Shown: piece after piece, positions 50,606 to 62,600 of the stretch | Numbering within the stretch: position 1 is the first letter of the stretch | How the letters are laid out: each line of letters begins with the position of its first letter | From: Bacteroidota bacterium | Lineage (GTDB): Bacteria > Bacteroidota > Bacteroidia > Chitinophagales > LD1 | Length of the DNA stretch: 64,000 nucleotides | Direction: 5' to 3' | NCBI GenBank assembly: GCA_016715625.1 | Contig: JADJZU010000012.1 | Coordinates: 1-64,000 of the forward strand | Translations under genes and position numbers: made by a program | The notes under the pieces: model-generated | The model's database searches: none | The model's input: only the letters and a program-made list of their open reading frames with translations | What the model was told of the DNA's origin: nothing

Positions 50606-53179
50606 ATGAGTGATGAATTGAACAACCCACCGGTAGGAAACGAAGAACGCCCGCGGATTATCCCTATCAATATTGAAGAGGAAATGAAAACCGCCTACAT
50701 AGATTATTCTATGTCGGTGATTGTGAGCCGCGCCATACCCGATGTGCGCGATGGACTGAAGCCCGTGCACCGCAGAGTGCTCTATGCCATGAACGAACTG
50801 GGCCTGAGCCCCGGCAAACCGCACAAAAAAAGTGCGCGTATTGTGGGGGAAGTGCTGGGTAAATATCACCCGCATGGCGATGGCTCGGTGTACGATGCCA
50901 TGGTGCGTATGGCGCAGGACTGGAGCCTCCGCTACCCGCTGGTAGATGGTCAGGGTAACTTCGGAAGTATTGACGATGACCCTCCGGCAGCGATGCGTTA
51001 TACCGAAGCTCGCCTGCGCAAAATATCAGAAGAGTTGTTGGCCGACATTGAAAAGGAAACGGTAGACATGCGGTTGAATTTTGACGATAGCCTGGAAGAG
51101 CCTTCGGTGCTGCCCGCAAAAATTCCCAACCTGCTGGTAAACGGTGCCTCGGGTATTGCGGTAGGGATGGCTACTAATATGCTGCCCCACAACCTCAGCG
51201 AATGTCTCGATGGCGTTATCCGCTATATCGATAACAAGGATATTACCATCGAAGAACTGATTCAGGTTATTAAAGGACCCGATTTCCCGACTGCCGGCAC
51301 CATATACGGATACGAAGGGGTGCGTCAGGCTTTGATGACCGGCCGCGGACGCGTAGTGCTGCGCGGCAAGGCAGAAATTGAAACGCTCGAAAACGGACGC
51401 GAACAAATTATCATTACCGAGATACCGTATCAGGTAGTAAAATCTAACCTGCATCAGAAAATTGCCGACCTGGTCATCGATAAAAAGATTGAAGGCATCT
51501 CCAATATCTGGGACGAATCGGACAAGAAGAGCGGAATCCGCCTTGTGGTGGAGCTGAAAAAAGATGCCATGAGCAATGTGGTGCTCAATCAGCTTTTCGC
51601 CATGACCGATTTGCAGACGTCTTTTGGTGTCAACAACGTGGCCATCGTAAAAGGCGTGCCGCAGTTGCTGAACGTAAAGGACCTTATCCGTCACTTTGTA
51701 GAGCATCGTCACGAGGTGGTGATTCGCAGAACGAAATTTGAACTGCGCAAAGCCGAAGAACGCGCACATATTTTAGAAGGCTTACTGATTGCGCTTGATC
51801 ATCTGGATGAGGTGATTGCGCTGATTCGTGCAGCCGCAGATACCGATGTAGCCAAAGTCGGATTGATGGAGAAATTCGGGCTGAGCGAAATTCAGGCAAA
51901 AGCCATTTTGGAAATGCGCCTCTCACGCCTCACCGGTCTGGAAAGAGATAAGATAAGAGCCGAGTACGATGAGTTAATGAAAACCATCACCTGGCTAAAA
52001 CGGGTATTGGACGAAGAGCCTTTGAGAATGCAGATTATCAAAGACGAAACGTTGGAAATGAAGGAGAAATATGGTGATGAGCGCAGGACAAATATTGAAT
52101 ATGCCGCAGGCGATTTCAACATGGAAGACCTCATCGCCAACGATGAAGTAGTAGTTACCATTTCGCACCTTGGTTATATCAAGCGCACCCTGTCTACCGA
52201 ATATAAAACACAGAACCGCGGAGGACGCGGCAGCAAAGGAAGCAGCGCCCGCGATGAGGATTTCATTGAACACATGTTTCTGGCTACCAATCACAATTAC
52301 ATCCTGTTCTTTACCGAGCTGGGGCGTTGTTACTGGTTAAAAGTGTATGAGATACCGGAAGGTGAAAAAACCGGAAAAGGACGCGCCATTCAAAACCTTA
52401 TCAATATTCCAAAAGACGATAAGATTATGGCCTACATCCCCGTGCTTAATCTCACAGACGATGAATATCTGGACAGCAACTTTGTAACCTTCTGCACCAA
52501 GCGGGGCACGATTAAGAAAACGACACTGAAAGCGTATAGCAATGTTCGCCAGGGCGGTGTAAATGCCATCGAAATTCGCGAAGGTGATGAGCTGGTGCAG
52601 GTATGCCTCACGAGTGGCAAAAGCGAAATTGTCATCGCAACCAAACAAGGCAAGGCTATTCGCTTTAATGATGATGCCGTGCGTTCCATGGGCAGAACGG
52701 CCACCGGTGTGCGTGGCGTATCGCTGGAAGATGAAAAGGATATGGTGGTAGGTATGATTACCGTGAACCCGGAAAGTAAAGAGGAAACCATTATGGTGCT
52801 TTCCGAAAAAGGGTATGGTAAACGAAGCTATTTAACCGACCCTGAAACCGGTGAAGATATCTATCGCATCACTAACCGTGGGGGTAAGGGAGTTAAAACG
52901 CTGAACACCACCGAGAAAACCGGCAACCTCATCAGCATACTGAATGTTACCGATAACGACCATGTGATGATTATCAATAAGAGTGGTGTCGCCATTCGTA
53001 TTGCAGTGGAACAGTTGCGTGTAATGGGGCGTGCAGCCCAAGGCGTTCGTATTATCCGACTGGACGCGAAAGACGAAATAGCCGCTATTGCAAAAATTGT
53101 AAACGGCAAACTGAATTACAATGCCGAAGAAGATGGTGAACTGGGTTCTGCGGATATTTCCGGAGAAGTGGCCGATTAA
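50606..53179 (+). CDS. gyrA: DNA gyrase subunit A
   Basis: 857 residues. It is the breakage-reunion subunit, partner of GyrB. Catalytic Tyr132 lies in AAMRYTEARL; the winged-helix region GEVLGKYHPHGDGSVYDAMVRMAQ precedes it. C-terminal beta-pinwheel repeats are visible, including QNRGGRGSKGSS (the GyrA box, Q(K/R)RGGKG-like) that distinguishes GyrA from ParC. At the position equal to E. coli Ser83 the residue is Gly93, while Asp97 (E. coli Asp87) is kept. The start MSDELNNPPVGNEERP fits. It has its own terminator. The upstream region (50359-50605) has a TATATTCG box and a CCCCTGAATGAGGGG hairpin near 50540. Confidence 0.98.
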   Translation: MSDELNNPPVGNEERPRIIPINIEEEMKTAYIDYSMSVIVSRAIPDVRDGLKPVHRRVLYAMNELGLSPGKPHKKSARIVGEVLGKYHPHGDGSVYDAMVRMAQDWSLRYPLVDGQGNFGSIDDDPPAAMRYTEARLRKISEELLADIEKETVDMRLNFDDSLEEPSVLPAKIPNLLVNGASGIAVGMATNMLPHNLSECLDGVIRYIDNKDITIEELIQVIKGPDFPTAGTIYGYEGVRQALMTGRGRVVLRGKAEIETLENGREQIIITEIPYQVVKSNLHQKIADLVIDKKIEGISNIWDESDKKSGIRLVVELKKDAMSNVVLNQLFAMTDLQTSFGVNNVAIVKGVPQLLNVKDLIRHFVEHRHEVVIRRTKFELRKAEERAHILEGLLIALDHLDEVIALIRAAADTDVAKVGLMEKFGLSEIQAKAILEMRLSRLTGLERDKIRAEYDELMKTITWLKRVLDEEPLRMQIIKDETLEMKEKYGDERRTNIEYAAGDFNMEDLIANDEVVVTISHLGYIKRTLSTEYKTQNRGGRGSKGSSARDEDFIEHMFLATNHNYILFFTELGRCYWLKVYEIPEGEKTGKGRAIQNLINIPKDDKIMAYIPVLNLTDDEYLDSNFVTFCTKRGTIKKTTLKAYSNVRQGGVNAIEIREGDELVQVCLTSGKSEIVIATKQGKAIRFNDDAVRSMGRTATGVRGVSLEDEKDMVVGMITVNPESKEETIMVLSEKGYGKRSYLTDPETGEDIYRITNRGGKGVKTLNTTEKTGNLISILNVTDNDHVMIINKSGVAIRIAVEQLRVMGRAAQGVRIIRLDAKDEIAAIAKIVNGKLNYNAEEDGELGSADISGEVAD

Positions 53180-53195
53180 TCTTAAATCTGTATTT

Positions 53196-53229
53196 AAAAA
53201 GCCTGCAGTTCCTGCAGGCTTTTTTTTTC
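53196..53229 (+). terminator. Rho-independent terminator of gyrA
   Basis: AAAAAGCCTGCAG - TT - CCTGCAGGC followed by nine T residues, directly past the stop. Confidence 0.95.
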
Positions 53230-53250
53230 CTTCCCCTTAGCTTCAAAAAA

Positions 53251-53276
53251 AATGCCCCGCTTTGCAGCAGGGCATT
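53251..53276 (-). terminator. Rho-independent terminator of the minus-strand T9SS operon
   Basis: AATGCCC - CGCTTTGCAGCA - GGGCATT, followed on the minus strand by eight T residues (the A8 at 53245-53252). It lies 23 bp after the stop of the PorE-like gene. Confidence 0.88.
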
Positions 53277-53299
53277 CCAATGTAGATATTAACTTATCC

Positions 53300-55522
53300 T
53301 TAGAACTTCAGAATCTTGAACTCTGTTCTTCTGTTTTCCTGATGTTGTTCATCGGTGCAAGGCACTACAGATGTTCCTTCGCACTGGCACTTATTTACCA
53401 GTCGGCTTTCACCGTATCCGGCTGCTATCATTCTGCGACCTTCTACACCCTGCGAAGCAATATAGTTTACCGCACTTTCAGCACGCTTGCTCGATAACTG
53501 CATGTTATACTTTGCAGTAGCACGGCAGTCTGTATGGGAACTCAACTCAATTTCCATGGTTGGGTTATCCTTCATGATTTTCACCAGCTTATCCAACTCT
53601 TTGGCAGCATCCGGTCTAATGAACCACTTATCCAGGTCGTAGTAAATGTTCTCAATTTTGATGGCCACACCTTTTCTCACTTTTTCAAGCTCAAGCGTTT
53701 GGTATAACGTGGCCGGTGCTTTTTTGCCGATAGTGGAAACGGTAGCAGTCACCGTCAAATATTTTGTATCCGGCTCACCGGTCTCTTTAGAACCTTCTAA
53801 TCCATAATTGGTATTCGGTTCCAAAGTGAACACACACTTACCATCCTTATTGGTGGTGCAAACCTCATCTTTCTTGGTAGTCAGGTTAGTTACTTTAACC
53901 TTGGCACTTTCCAAAGGATCTTTCGTTTTTCTGTCAATCACGGTTACTTCAAGTGTGATGCCTCCTTCAGCCACCATGGGTATTTTAACCAACTCCGGCT
54001 TTTCTTTTACATCTGCAGTTACCTCAGCCGGCAAATAGCCGGGCATGGTAGCATAGAACTTATACTTGCGCCCTGGAGTAGCCGGAAAGGTGAAGTCGCC
54101 TTCTTTTCCTGCATCGGCTTTTCCTTTCTCCACATCTTCTTCTTTCATCACCACCTTTGCTCCCGGCAATGGAAGACCGGTAGCTGCATCAAACACCACA
54201 CCATTCAAAATGATTCCCTTCTTCACAAAGCTGTAGATGTCATCGTCCCCTTGTCCATTAGCACGGTTACTGCAGAAATATCCTTTTTTGTTATCGGCAT
54301 TAATTACATAACCAAAATCGTCAGCATTGGTATTGATTGGGTAAGCCAGATTTTCCGGATCGGTCCATGTTGTAATCTTATTACCGGTTTTAACGCTGCT
54401 GGTGCTATAGATGTCTAATCCACCTAAACCCACGTGGCCTGTAGAGGCAAAATACAACACACCATCGTTAGCTATATGCGGGAACATTTCATCGCCAGAA
54501 GTATTAATCTTTGGTCCTAAGTTTACAGGCGTAGACCAGTTGCCGCCTATTTCGCGGGTGGTGTAATAAATATCCACTCCGCCATAGCCACCCGGTTTGT
54601 CGCTGGCAAAGTAAAGTGTCTTAGCGTCTTTGGATAAGGATGGATGCCCTACCGAATATTCTTTGTCGTTGAACGGCACAGCTTCAATCAACTCATCGCC
54701 CCAACGGCTTTGGTCAGGCAAATAAACGATGCGATATATCTTCAACTTCACTGTTTTGTCCGCAGAGGGGAAAGCCCTTTTGCCGTTATAGTTGCTGCGG
54801 TCTATATACAACTCATCCATTTTCTGGTTGTAGGTAGAAGTGCCCTCGTGAAATTTCTTGTTGGGTTCTCTACCGCGCATCATATCGCATTTGCTGATTT
54901 TTCCGGTAGAGTCGTCCTTAAAGGCCTGATAAATTTGAAGAAACGAATTATGAGTCCAGTTGTCCACCCGCTTTACGTAAGCATCCGGGAAGCGGTTACT
55001 GCAAAAGAAAATACCGGTGTCTTTGTATAATGAAACACCAAAATCAGAGTAGGGTGAGTTAATCGAGCTCATGTTCTGCACTTCATAGAATCCCTTGTCC
55101 TTACTGAGTTCTTCAACCTGGTCAATTCCTTTCAATCTTGCCTTTACGCTGGCATCGTTCGGAACCGCATCTATATATTGTTTGTAATACACTTTTGCCT
55201 CCGCATATTTTTGGTTCGCACGAAGCGATTCAGCATAGTAAAGTTTATTAATCACGTTAGCATTGTCCTTGCTGGCCAGTTCTGCGTAATATCCCTCCGC
55301 TTTTTCAGCATTGTTTATCAAACGATAACTGTCCGCCAGCTTCTGAAGCACATATACATTCTTGGCGTCTTTTTGCAATGCTCTCTCGTAGTATAAAATG
55401 GCCTTTTGATAATCAAACTGCTTAAAATACCAATCACCTACTTTCACTATTGGGCTTTCGGCAAAAGCAGCATTGCTTAAAACAGCCACCAGCAGGGTTA
55501 TCAGGGTTTTCTTAAAAATCAT
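53300..55522 (-). CDS. PorE-like OmpA-family T9SS protein
   Basis: 740 residues with a signal peptide (MIFKKTLITLLVAVLSNAAFA). Order: TPR helices (about 25-150; DYQKAILYYERALQKD), a PD40/beta-propeller (about 170-440; SLSKDAKTLYFASDKPGG, FPHIANDGVLYFASTG), carboxypeptidase-regulatory-like domains (about 443-600; GVVFDAATGLPLPGAKVVM), and a C-terminal OmpA peptidoglycan-binding domain (about 625-740; MEIELSSHTDCRATAKYN, AAGYGESRLVN, RRTEFKIL). This architecture is that of PorE of the P. gingivalis T9SS, which anchors the secretion complex to peptidoglycan. It lies 38 bp after a PorP gene and behind a giant adhesin gene, forming a T9SS/gliding operon. Confidence 0.9.
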   Translation of the reverse strand: MIFKKTLITLLVAVLSNAAFAESPIVKVGDWYFKQFDYQKAILYYERALQKDAKNVYVLQKLADSYRLINNAEKAEGYYAELASKDNANVINKLYYAESLRANQKYAEAKVYYKQYIDAVPNDASVKARLKGIDQVEELSKDKGFYEVQNMSSINSPYSDFGVSLYKDTGIFFCSNRFPDAYVKRVDNWTHNSFLQIYQAFKDDSTGKISKCDMMRGREPNKKFHEGTSTYNQKMDELYIDRSNYNGKRAFPSADKTVKLKIYRIVYLPDQSRWGDELIEAVPFNDKEYSVGHPSLSKDAKTLYFASDKPGGYGGVDIYYTTREIGGNWSTPVNLGPKINTSGDEMFPHIANDGVLYFASTGHVGLGGLDIYSTSSVKTGNKITTWTDPENLAYPINTNADDFGYVINADNKKGYFCSNRANGQGDDDIYSFVKKGIILNGVVFDAATGLPLPGAKVVMKEEDVEKGKADAGKEGDFTFPATPGRKYKFYATMPGYLPAEVTADVKEKPELVKIPMVAEGGITLEVTVIDRKTKDPLESAKVKVTNLTTKKDEVCTTNKDGKCVFTLEPNTNYGLEGSKETGEPDTKYLTVTATVSTIGKKAPATLYQTLELEKVRKGVAIKIENIYYDLDKWFIRPDAAKELDKLVKIMKDNPTMEIELSSHTDCRATAKYNMQLSSKRAESAVNYIASQGVEGRRMIAAGYGESRLVNKCQCEGTSVVPCTDEQHQENRRTEFKILKF

Positions 55523-55560
55523 AGTCTTAGTTTTATTGAAATACAGGGGCTAAATCTTTG

Positions 55561-56535
55561 TTAGAAGTATTTTACGTATCGTGGTGTAACAAAGCGCTTC
55601 TTGTTATACCAGAAATCGTAACCAATCATAATCTCGTGTGTGCCGGAAGTATACTTTCTCAAGCGCGTTAACTCCACATCATAAGCATATCCGATTTGTA
55701 ATTGAGGGGTGCATTTAAATGCTGCGAATACAATTACAGATTGTCCAAAGTATTTTGCATCACCGGCTGTGCGATATCCTGCTCCTAACCATATTCTATC
55801 AATGAATAGTAAGGCAAGGTTTACATCAAACTGAGGGATGTTTTTGATAAGTCCCTTTTGCCACTTCATTAATAAAGTAGGTCTGAATTTTACGATAGAT
55901 GCTTCCTTCCCAAACAAATAACCGGCTGAGAACAAGTAGTGGTTATAAAGGCGGGCAATGGTTTGGTCGTATTTGGAAACACCTGTTTTGTCGCGCAAAG
56001 TGGAAGGCAATAAGTGCGGAACTGAGAAACCCGCAAACCATCTTTTACCGTATGCATACACACCAAATCCAAAGTTAGGAACAAATAGATTTTCGTTAAG
56101 AGTAAATGCCTGGTCAGCGATAGGTGAAGTCAGATTCGCATTACCATTATTCTGGTAGAAGTAGGCAAAAGAAGCCTGCACACCAAAGGCTAAGCGAATA
56201 TCATTCTTAAAACGGAGGCGATAAGCGAAAGAAGGAGTCACGTTGAAATTATTGGACAAGCCCAAACGATCATTGCTCATCGTAAGACCAAGTGCATACT
56301 GATCCTTACGTAAAGGACTATGCACACTGATATTCGCTGTTTTAGGTGCGCCTTCCAAACCAGCCCATTGATGTCTGTAAATGCCCATCACGCTGATCAC
56401 TTCCTGACTTCCTGCGTAGGCAGGATTCAGAAACAGGCCGTTGAACATATACATGCTATACTCCGGGTCTTGTTGTGCTTTCAGTCCGGTTAAAGCCGTC
56501 ACTGTAACTAAAGCTGCTAGAAAAATCTTTTTCAT
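55561..56535 (-). CDS. PorP/SprF-family T9SS outer-membrane protein
   Basis: 324 residues. Signal peptide MKKIFLAALVTVTALTGLKAQ, then the strongly conserved QDPEYSMYMFNGLFLNPAYAGSQ and YRHQWAGLEGAPKTANISVH that define PorP/SprF proteins. A beta-barrel follows to the end (LRKYTSGTHEIMIGYDFWY). In gliding Bacteroidota SprF is needed to put the SprB adhesin on the surface; here the adhesin gene lies directly upstream with an internal terminator between them, and the PorE-like gene follows by 38 bp. It is closer to SprF proteins than the copy at 11678. Confidence 0.93.
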   Translation of the reverse strand: MKKIFLAALVTVTALTGLKAQQDPEYSMYMFNGLFLNPAYAGSQEVISVMGIYRHQWAGLEGAPKTANISVHSPLRKDQYALGLTMSNDRLGLSNNFNVTPSFAYRLRFKNDIRLAFGVQASFAYFYQNNGNANLTSPIADQAFTLNENLFVPNFGFGVYAYGKRWFAGFSVPHLLPSTLRDKTGVSKYDQTIARLYNHYLFSAGYLFGKEASIVKFRPTLLMKWQKGLIKNIPQFDVNLALLFIDRIWLGAGYRTAGDAKYFGQSVIVFAAFKCTPQLQIGYAYDVELTRLRKYTSGTHEIMIGYDFWYNKKRFVTPRYVKYF

Positions 56536-56570
56536 ATCCTTTCTTTTAATCAGGGTTAATGTTTTAAAAA

Positions 56571-56606
56571 CCCTGTCTCCTCTCCTGGTTTGTTAAGGAG
56601 ACAGGG
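56571..56606 (-). terminator. Internal terminator between the adhesin and PorP genes
   Basis: CCCTGTCTCCT and AGGAGACAGGG arms (11 bp) with a 14-base loop. On the minus strand it is followed by TTTTTAAAA. It lies 12 bp after the adhesin stop. Termination here would lower expression of the PorP and PorE-like genes relative to the adhesin, or an independent promoter within the 82-bp spacer serves them. Confidence 0.82.
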
Positions 56607-56617
56607 GTAATTGAATC

Positions 56618-59600
56618 TTATCGGTGAATCACTACAAACTTAGCGTCCACATCTCCTGTTCCATCATTGTGATAATACAGGAAGTAGTAAGTGCCGTCTG
56701 GTAATGGAACCCCTTGCATGTTCTTACCTTCAAAATTGTTCTGGTAAGGACCTTCGCTGTTCCACACCTCTACGCCCCATCTGTTATAAACTATCAGAGA
56801 AGCATCCGGGTATTCAGTGCCACATGGAATTTCAAAGGCATCGTTCACACCATCACCGTTTGGTGAGAATCCATTCGGCAGGAAGCATTCCACAGAATCT
56901 TTTACAACCACACACACCACAGCAGTATCGCAGAAAGTATAGCTGCCTGTGGTTACACATACTTCGTAGCTGAACGAGATGTTTCCGGAGTAATCGGTAG
57001 CAGGTGTTACGGTGATAGTGTTATCACTGTTTACGACTGCAGTTGCATTATCCACCGGTTGCAATACAGCAACAGTGGTGTCGGCACCGAACGGTAAATC
57101 ATCGTTCTCTAACACACGCAGGGTGATTGGTGTGTTCTTGCTGGTAGAGTCAAACTCGCAAGGCTCATCCACTGCAATAATGGTAGGATCCAGCACCGTA
57201 ATAATCACCGGAGTTGTATCACAGTTTCCGAACGTATCGCAAACAACCAAACAGAACGTATCGTTTCCAACGTAGTTCAATGCCGGTGTGTAAACGAAGC
57301 ATGTATCGCCCGACAATACTTCCACTGTTCCGTTTTGCGGATTACAGAGCGAAGTAATGCTCCAAGGAGTACTGCTGGTTACCAAACCATCGAGACAGAT
57401 TGTATCCGGCACATTTACAAACGTGGTATCGAAGATAGTATCCACCTGTATTGGAGTGCAGGCGATAATATTTAACACCACGGTATTGGTATCGCAGTAG
57501 CTTGGTATTCCATTATCACAAATGAAGTAGGTAAATGTTGCAGTGCCTGGCAATGCAAGCGATGTAAACTGCACCGATGTTGCATTCTGTGCAGTAATAC
57601 CACCCAAAGTTCCCGGTTGCGCTACAGATGTTCCGGTAATGAATATCACGTTACTGTTGCTGTCTGTGTCATTTGCTAACAGCGACAGCTCAGAGACGGT
57701 GTTCGTGCAAATAGTGAATGTATCTGCATTAGCTACCGGAGGAACGTTGCAGTAGGTTTCAATTACAACGATGGCTGTATCGAAGCCGCAACGGGTTTCT
57801 ATAAAGTACTCAATGGTATCAAAACCACACCATCCGGCATCCGGAGTATAGAACAATGTTCGGGCGGTATCCAGTGTTGCTGTTCCATGACTTGGTGCAC
57901 CATTTTGCGTAAAGTCTACAGTCAATGATGGATCATTATCTGTTGTATCATTCGCTAGTATAACTACGGAAATTTGACTTTCCGGAATAGTAACGGCAGC
58001 ATCATTTACTGCCACAGGACGTGGACAGCAAATAACATCTACACATACAGTCACTGTATCGGTAGCTCCCTGCACATCTGTAATTACATACTGGAATGAA
58101 TCCACAAATCCGCAAGTATCCTGGTCCGGCACATAAGTGATGGTTCCATCATTGTTCAATGTTACCGCACCAATGGTAATTGGCATTGGAATAACACTGG
58201 TCACACTGAAAGAATCTCCCTCCGGATCAAAATCGTTGCCTGCTACATCAAATGTTACCGGGTGTAAACTACCGGTGGTTGCACACTCAGGAACACCCTG
58301 CACGGAATTGTTGATGTAAACAACGACTACTGCTGTATCGCACAATGTTGGGATTGCCACATCACAGATTACATAGCAGAAAGTATCCGGCTGATTAGCA
58401 TTTGCCAAAGGACCCGGAGTATAAATTACAGTTCCGCCAGGACCCTGAGTTGTGGTTCCGAATTGCGGAGGACAAGGCACGTTGATAGGACCTACTACCA
58501 AGGTATTGCCATCCGGATCACTATCATTCTTAGTTAAATCGATTGTGATTGGTGTCAGATAATCCGTTGTAGTGAAATCATCGGTTGCCAATGGCGGATG
58601 ATTGTTGTTCACCGTAGAGTCCACATAGATGGTGATGCAAGCGGTGTCGCATAAGCCATCCGGATCACAGATGCTGTAGCAAACAACATCTACCCCTACC
58701 ACAGGCGAATTGTAGTTAATAGTTCCATCCGGATTAAGCGTAGCGGTAGCTCCCGGCAAGGATGGACCACTAATAATGGTAACATTCAGCGGATCGCCAT
58801 CCGGATCATTGTCGTTAGCCAACTCATTAATCACGATTGGAGTAGATACTGTGGTAACCACAGCATCATCATTAGCCACTGGAGGATTGTTTAATGAATC
58901 ACAAGTAACCACCACTACCACGATTAACTGTGTATCACACAATGAAAACTGTGGTATGTTGCTTGTGTCGCATACGGTGTAAGGAATAGTATATACACCG
59001 GCTGTGTCTGCATTAAACACCACTGTTCCGTTTCCGGTAACCTGGAAGGCGTAATTAGCGCCAACCGGAGCACCAAATACAGGTCCATAGTTGTAAGTAA
59101 GTAAATCGCCATCCGGATCACTGCAAGCAGCTCCTACGTTGATACCAATAGCGGTGTTTTCACACACTACCACATTTATCTTCTGTGCAATCGGAGCGTT
59201 ATTTATTGGCAATACCACAATAGTGATAGTGCTGGTATCACAAGCGCCCGATGTATCACAAACCGATACACACAAAATCTGTGTTCCGGTCCAGCCCGGA
59301 GTAGGTATAAAGGTTACGCAGGTATCATTCTCTGACACTGTTCCATTTAATGGAGTACAAGAGAAGTAATCCATAGCGTAAGAATCTCCTGCATCCACAT
59401 CGGTAACTACAGGGCATACAATCGATGTATCGTTTTCATAAATGGTATCTACCGGATTGTCAACAACAGGAGTGTCGTTGATTGGGCATATACTTATAAA
59501 CACATCTGCCGTATCGCAAGCGTTCGAGCAATTGCTGTTGCAAACCTGGTAGGTAATGCTGGCTGTGCCGTTGTAATTTACAGTAGGCACAAATGTAATT

Positions 59601-62600
59601 ACACCGCTATTCACTGAAGCTACTCCATTGGTAGCGGACAATACCGTCACAACACCACCATCTCCTTCTGGGTCTGTATCATTACCCAATACAGCAATCT
59701 GCACGGCTTCCTCTTCGCAGGTGTTCGCAGTATCCGCATTGGCCACCGGAGCCTGATTGATGTGAAGGCAGATAGTGTCACTTGTCTGACAGCCATTTGG
59801 TGTATTCACCGCTGTAGCCACCACACAGAAGTCCACCGCAGTAGGATCGATCGCTGAAGGATTGATAGAAATTGGACCAAAGCCGGACGTAATCACTGCT
59901 CCGCCCAATCTTCTCCAAACGATGTTAAATACATCCAAACTATAGGTAGCACTTAAGGTAGTAGACTGTCCTGCACATACTGTATCTGCAGAAGCGGAAA
60001 TAGTCAACAACGGGTTGTCTTTCACATTAATCACCACTGTGGCTGAATTTCCACAACCCGCAATAGAGTCGAAATAAGTGTAGGTAATCGTGTTGTTGCC
60101 AACAAGGGCTAACAACGGATTAAACTCATTACCGTTCTGTATACCAGGCCCGCTGAACACACCACCTGCTGGTGTTCCTGTAAGTATTTGCACATCACTG
60201 TTACTACATACACTTGGATTTTGACCGCTAATACTAACTACCGGCAGAGGATTAACCGTAATGCAAACTACTGTATCATCAATACATCCGGTAGAAGGAT
60301 CCTGGTAGGTGTAGCGAATACACCACAACCCTGGACCAGCTGAATTTGTCTGGAAAATATTTCCTGTTACAAATGGTCCGCTGAAAATACCACCTGCTGG
60401 CACTCCGGTTAATGTAATGTTACCTGCATTTGCGCAGTAAGAAGTGTTTAAGCCACTAATACCTGCTACTGGCGGAGCATTCACCGTAACCACTGTAGTG
60501 TCGGAAGATGCGCAACCATTTGCATCCGTAACTAACAGCGTGTAGGCTGTTGTGGTATCCGGACAAGCTTGAGTGTTTAAGGTAGTTGGGCTTGTTAAAG
60601 GACCACCACTCCATAAGTAATTGAATGGAGCTACACCAGTTCCAGTTACAATACCATTCAAGTTCACACATCCACCCGAATTAGAACATAATGAAGAGTT
60701 GGCCCCGGCATTTACAAAAATAGATGGCGGGTTGGCTGTCAAATTCATACAATCTGGTAATGATTGACATCCAAACGCATCTCTCACAACTACACAGTAT
60801 ACCTGATTATTGCCCACGTTGGTCAACACAGGATTAGCATCTGTAATACTGTTAAGACCTGTTGGGTTATTCCACAGATATGTATACGGCTGTTGCGTTC
60901 CGGAACCAGTTGGTGTGCCTCCTAAAACTGCACTGTCTGAAGAGCAGGCAAAGATAGTTGCATCCGGCCCTGCATCCGCAACCGGACGGGCACGAAGCAC
61001 AACATCAACAGCATCTGTAGCAGAACATCCCAGTGAATCGGTTACTGTTACGCTATAAGTAGTGTTAACCAACGGAGATACAGATGGATTAGCTGCAGAA
61101 GTTGGGAAAGCGCCTGCACTCCAATTGTAAGTAAGAGGACCTGTTCCGCCTGTGCCTGTTGGACTTCCACCTAAATTGATGGTAGAACCGGTGCACAAGA
61201 ATGAATCCAATCCTGCATTCACTGTAACCAATGGGCTTACAACCACATTCATAGAGTCAACCGCTACACAACCATTTGCATCGGTAACTGTCAACATGTA
61301 TTTAGTAGTTGAAAGCGGATTTGCACATGGGTTTGCAATTGTAGGATCACTTAATCCTCCAATTGGAGACCACTGATAAATGTATGGGAACTGACCTCCT
61401 TGAGCCGTAGGACTTCCACCCACCTGCACACATGAAGAACTGTTCAGACAGTATACTATATCGGCTCCGGCATCCACCACCAAAGTGGTAGGCACCACAG
61501 TAATTAGCACGCTATCTGTTCCAAAACATCCTGTAGTGTTATCCGTAACGGTAAGTGTAAAGACGGTAGACTGAGTCAAACCAGTCAAAATAGGGTTTGG
61601 AATAGTAAGACCGTTCAACACTTTAATGCCCCCTACGCTATCCGGAGACCAGGCATAGCTGTAATTTCCTGTTCCACCACTTCCGGAAGGAGAACCGCCC
61701 AGTGTATGGAATGAACCACCACATGATACTAGTGTAGTCGGATTTCCGGCATCGGCTATTACTCCCGGGTTCACCAGAATTTGCTGACAAGCCGAAGACG
61801 AGCAACCTACTGCATCGGTAACGGTAACACAATAAACCGTAGACACACTAGGTGATGCCGCAGGGTTGGAAATATTTGGACTGGAAAGGAGTCCTACGGT
61901 TGGGTTCCAGCTATAGGTAAATGGAGCAGTTCCTCCATCTGCAGTGTTTGGCGTTCCACCTAAATTGGCTACTCCACCAGCGCAGATGGCTGTATCTGGA
62001 TTCATGATGGCTGTAACTGCTGGATTTGCATACAACACCATTGAGTCTATTGCTATACATCCCAACGCATCTTCCACTAACAATACATAAGTCGTAGTGT
62101 CAGTCGGATTCACCGTTGGATTTGGAACGTTATTAAAGTCACAGATACCGGCTACCGGACTCCAGTCAATGATATATGGACCGGTTCCTCCGCTTACGGC
62201 ACTTGCTCCTCCAATGGATACACAACCTGACTGACCAGCACAAATACTCTTATCAGGTCCTGCATCTGCTGTCAAATCTGAAACAGATACGTTAACTGCT
62301 GAGTTTGCAGAAGCAGTGCAACCGTTGACATCGGTTACTGTCAGTGAATAGGTGATGCTCTGTGAAAGATTACAAGCTGCCGGATTCGCAAGTCCGGTGT
62401 TGTTTAATCCAGCACCCGGAGCCCATGCATACAAGTATGGTGCTGTGCCACCCGTAGCTGTTGGAACTCCACCGATAATTACGCAAGCATCCGGACATGC
62501 AACCACGTTGAATGGTCCCCCTCCGTTTGCTGTAGGATTTTGATTGACCCTAATAGTCACGTTGGAAGAATTGCTACAGCCGAGAGAGTCAGTAGCCGTT

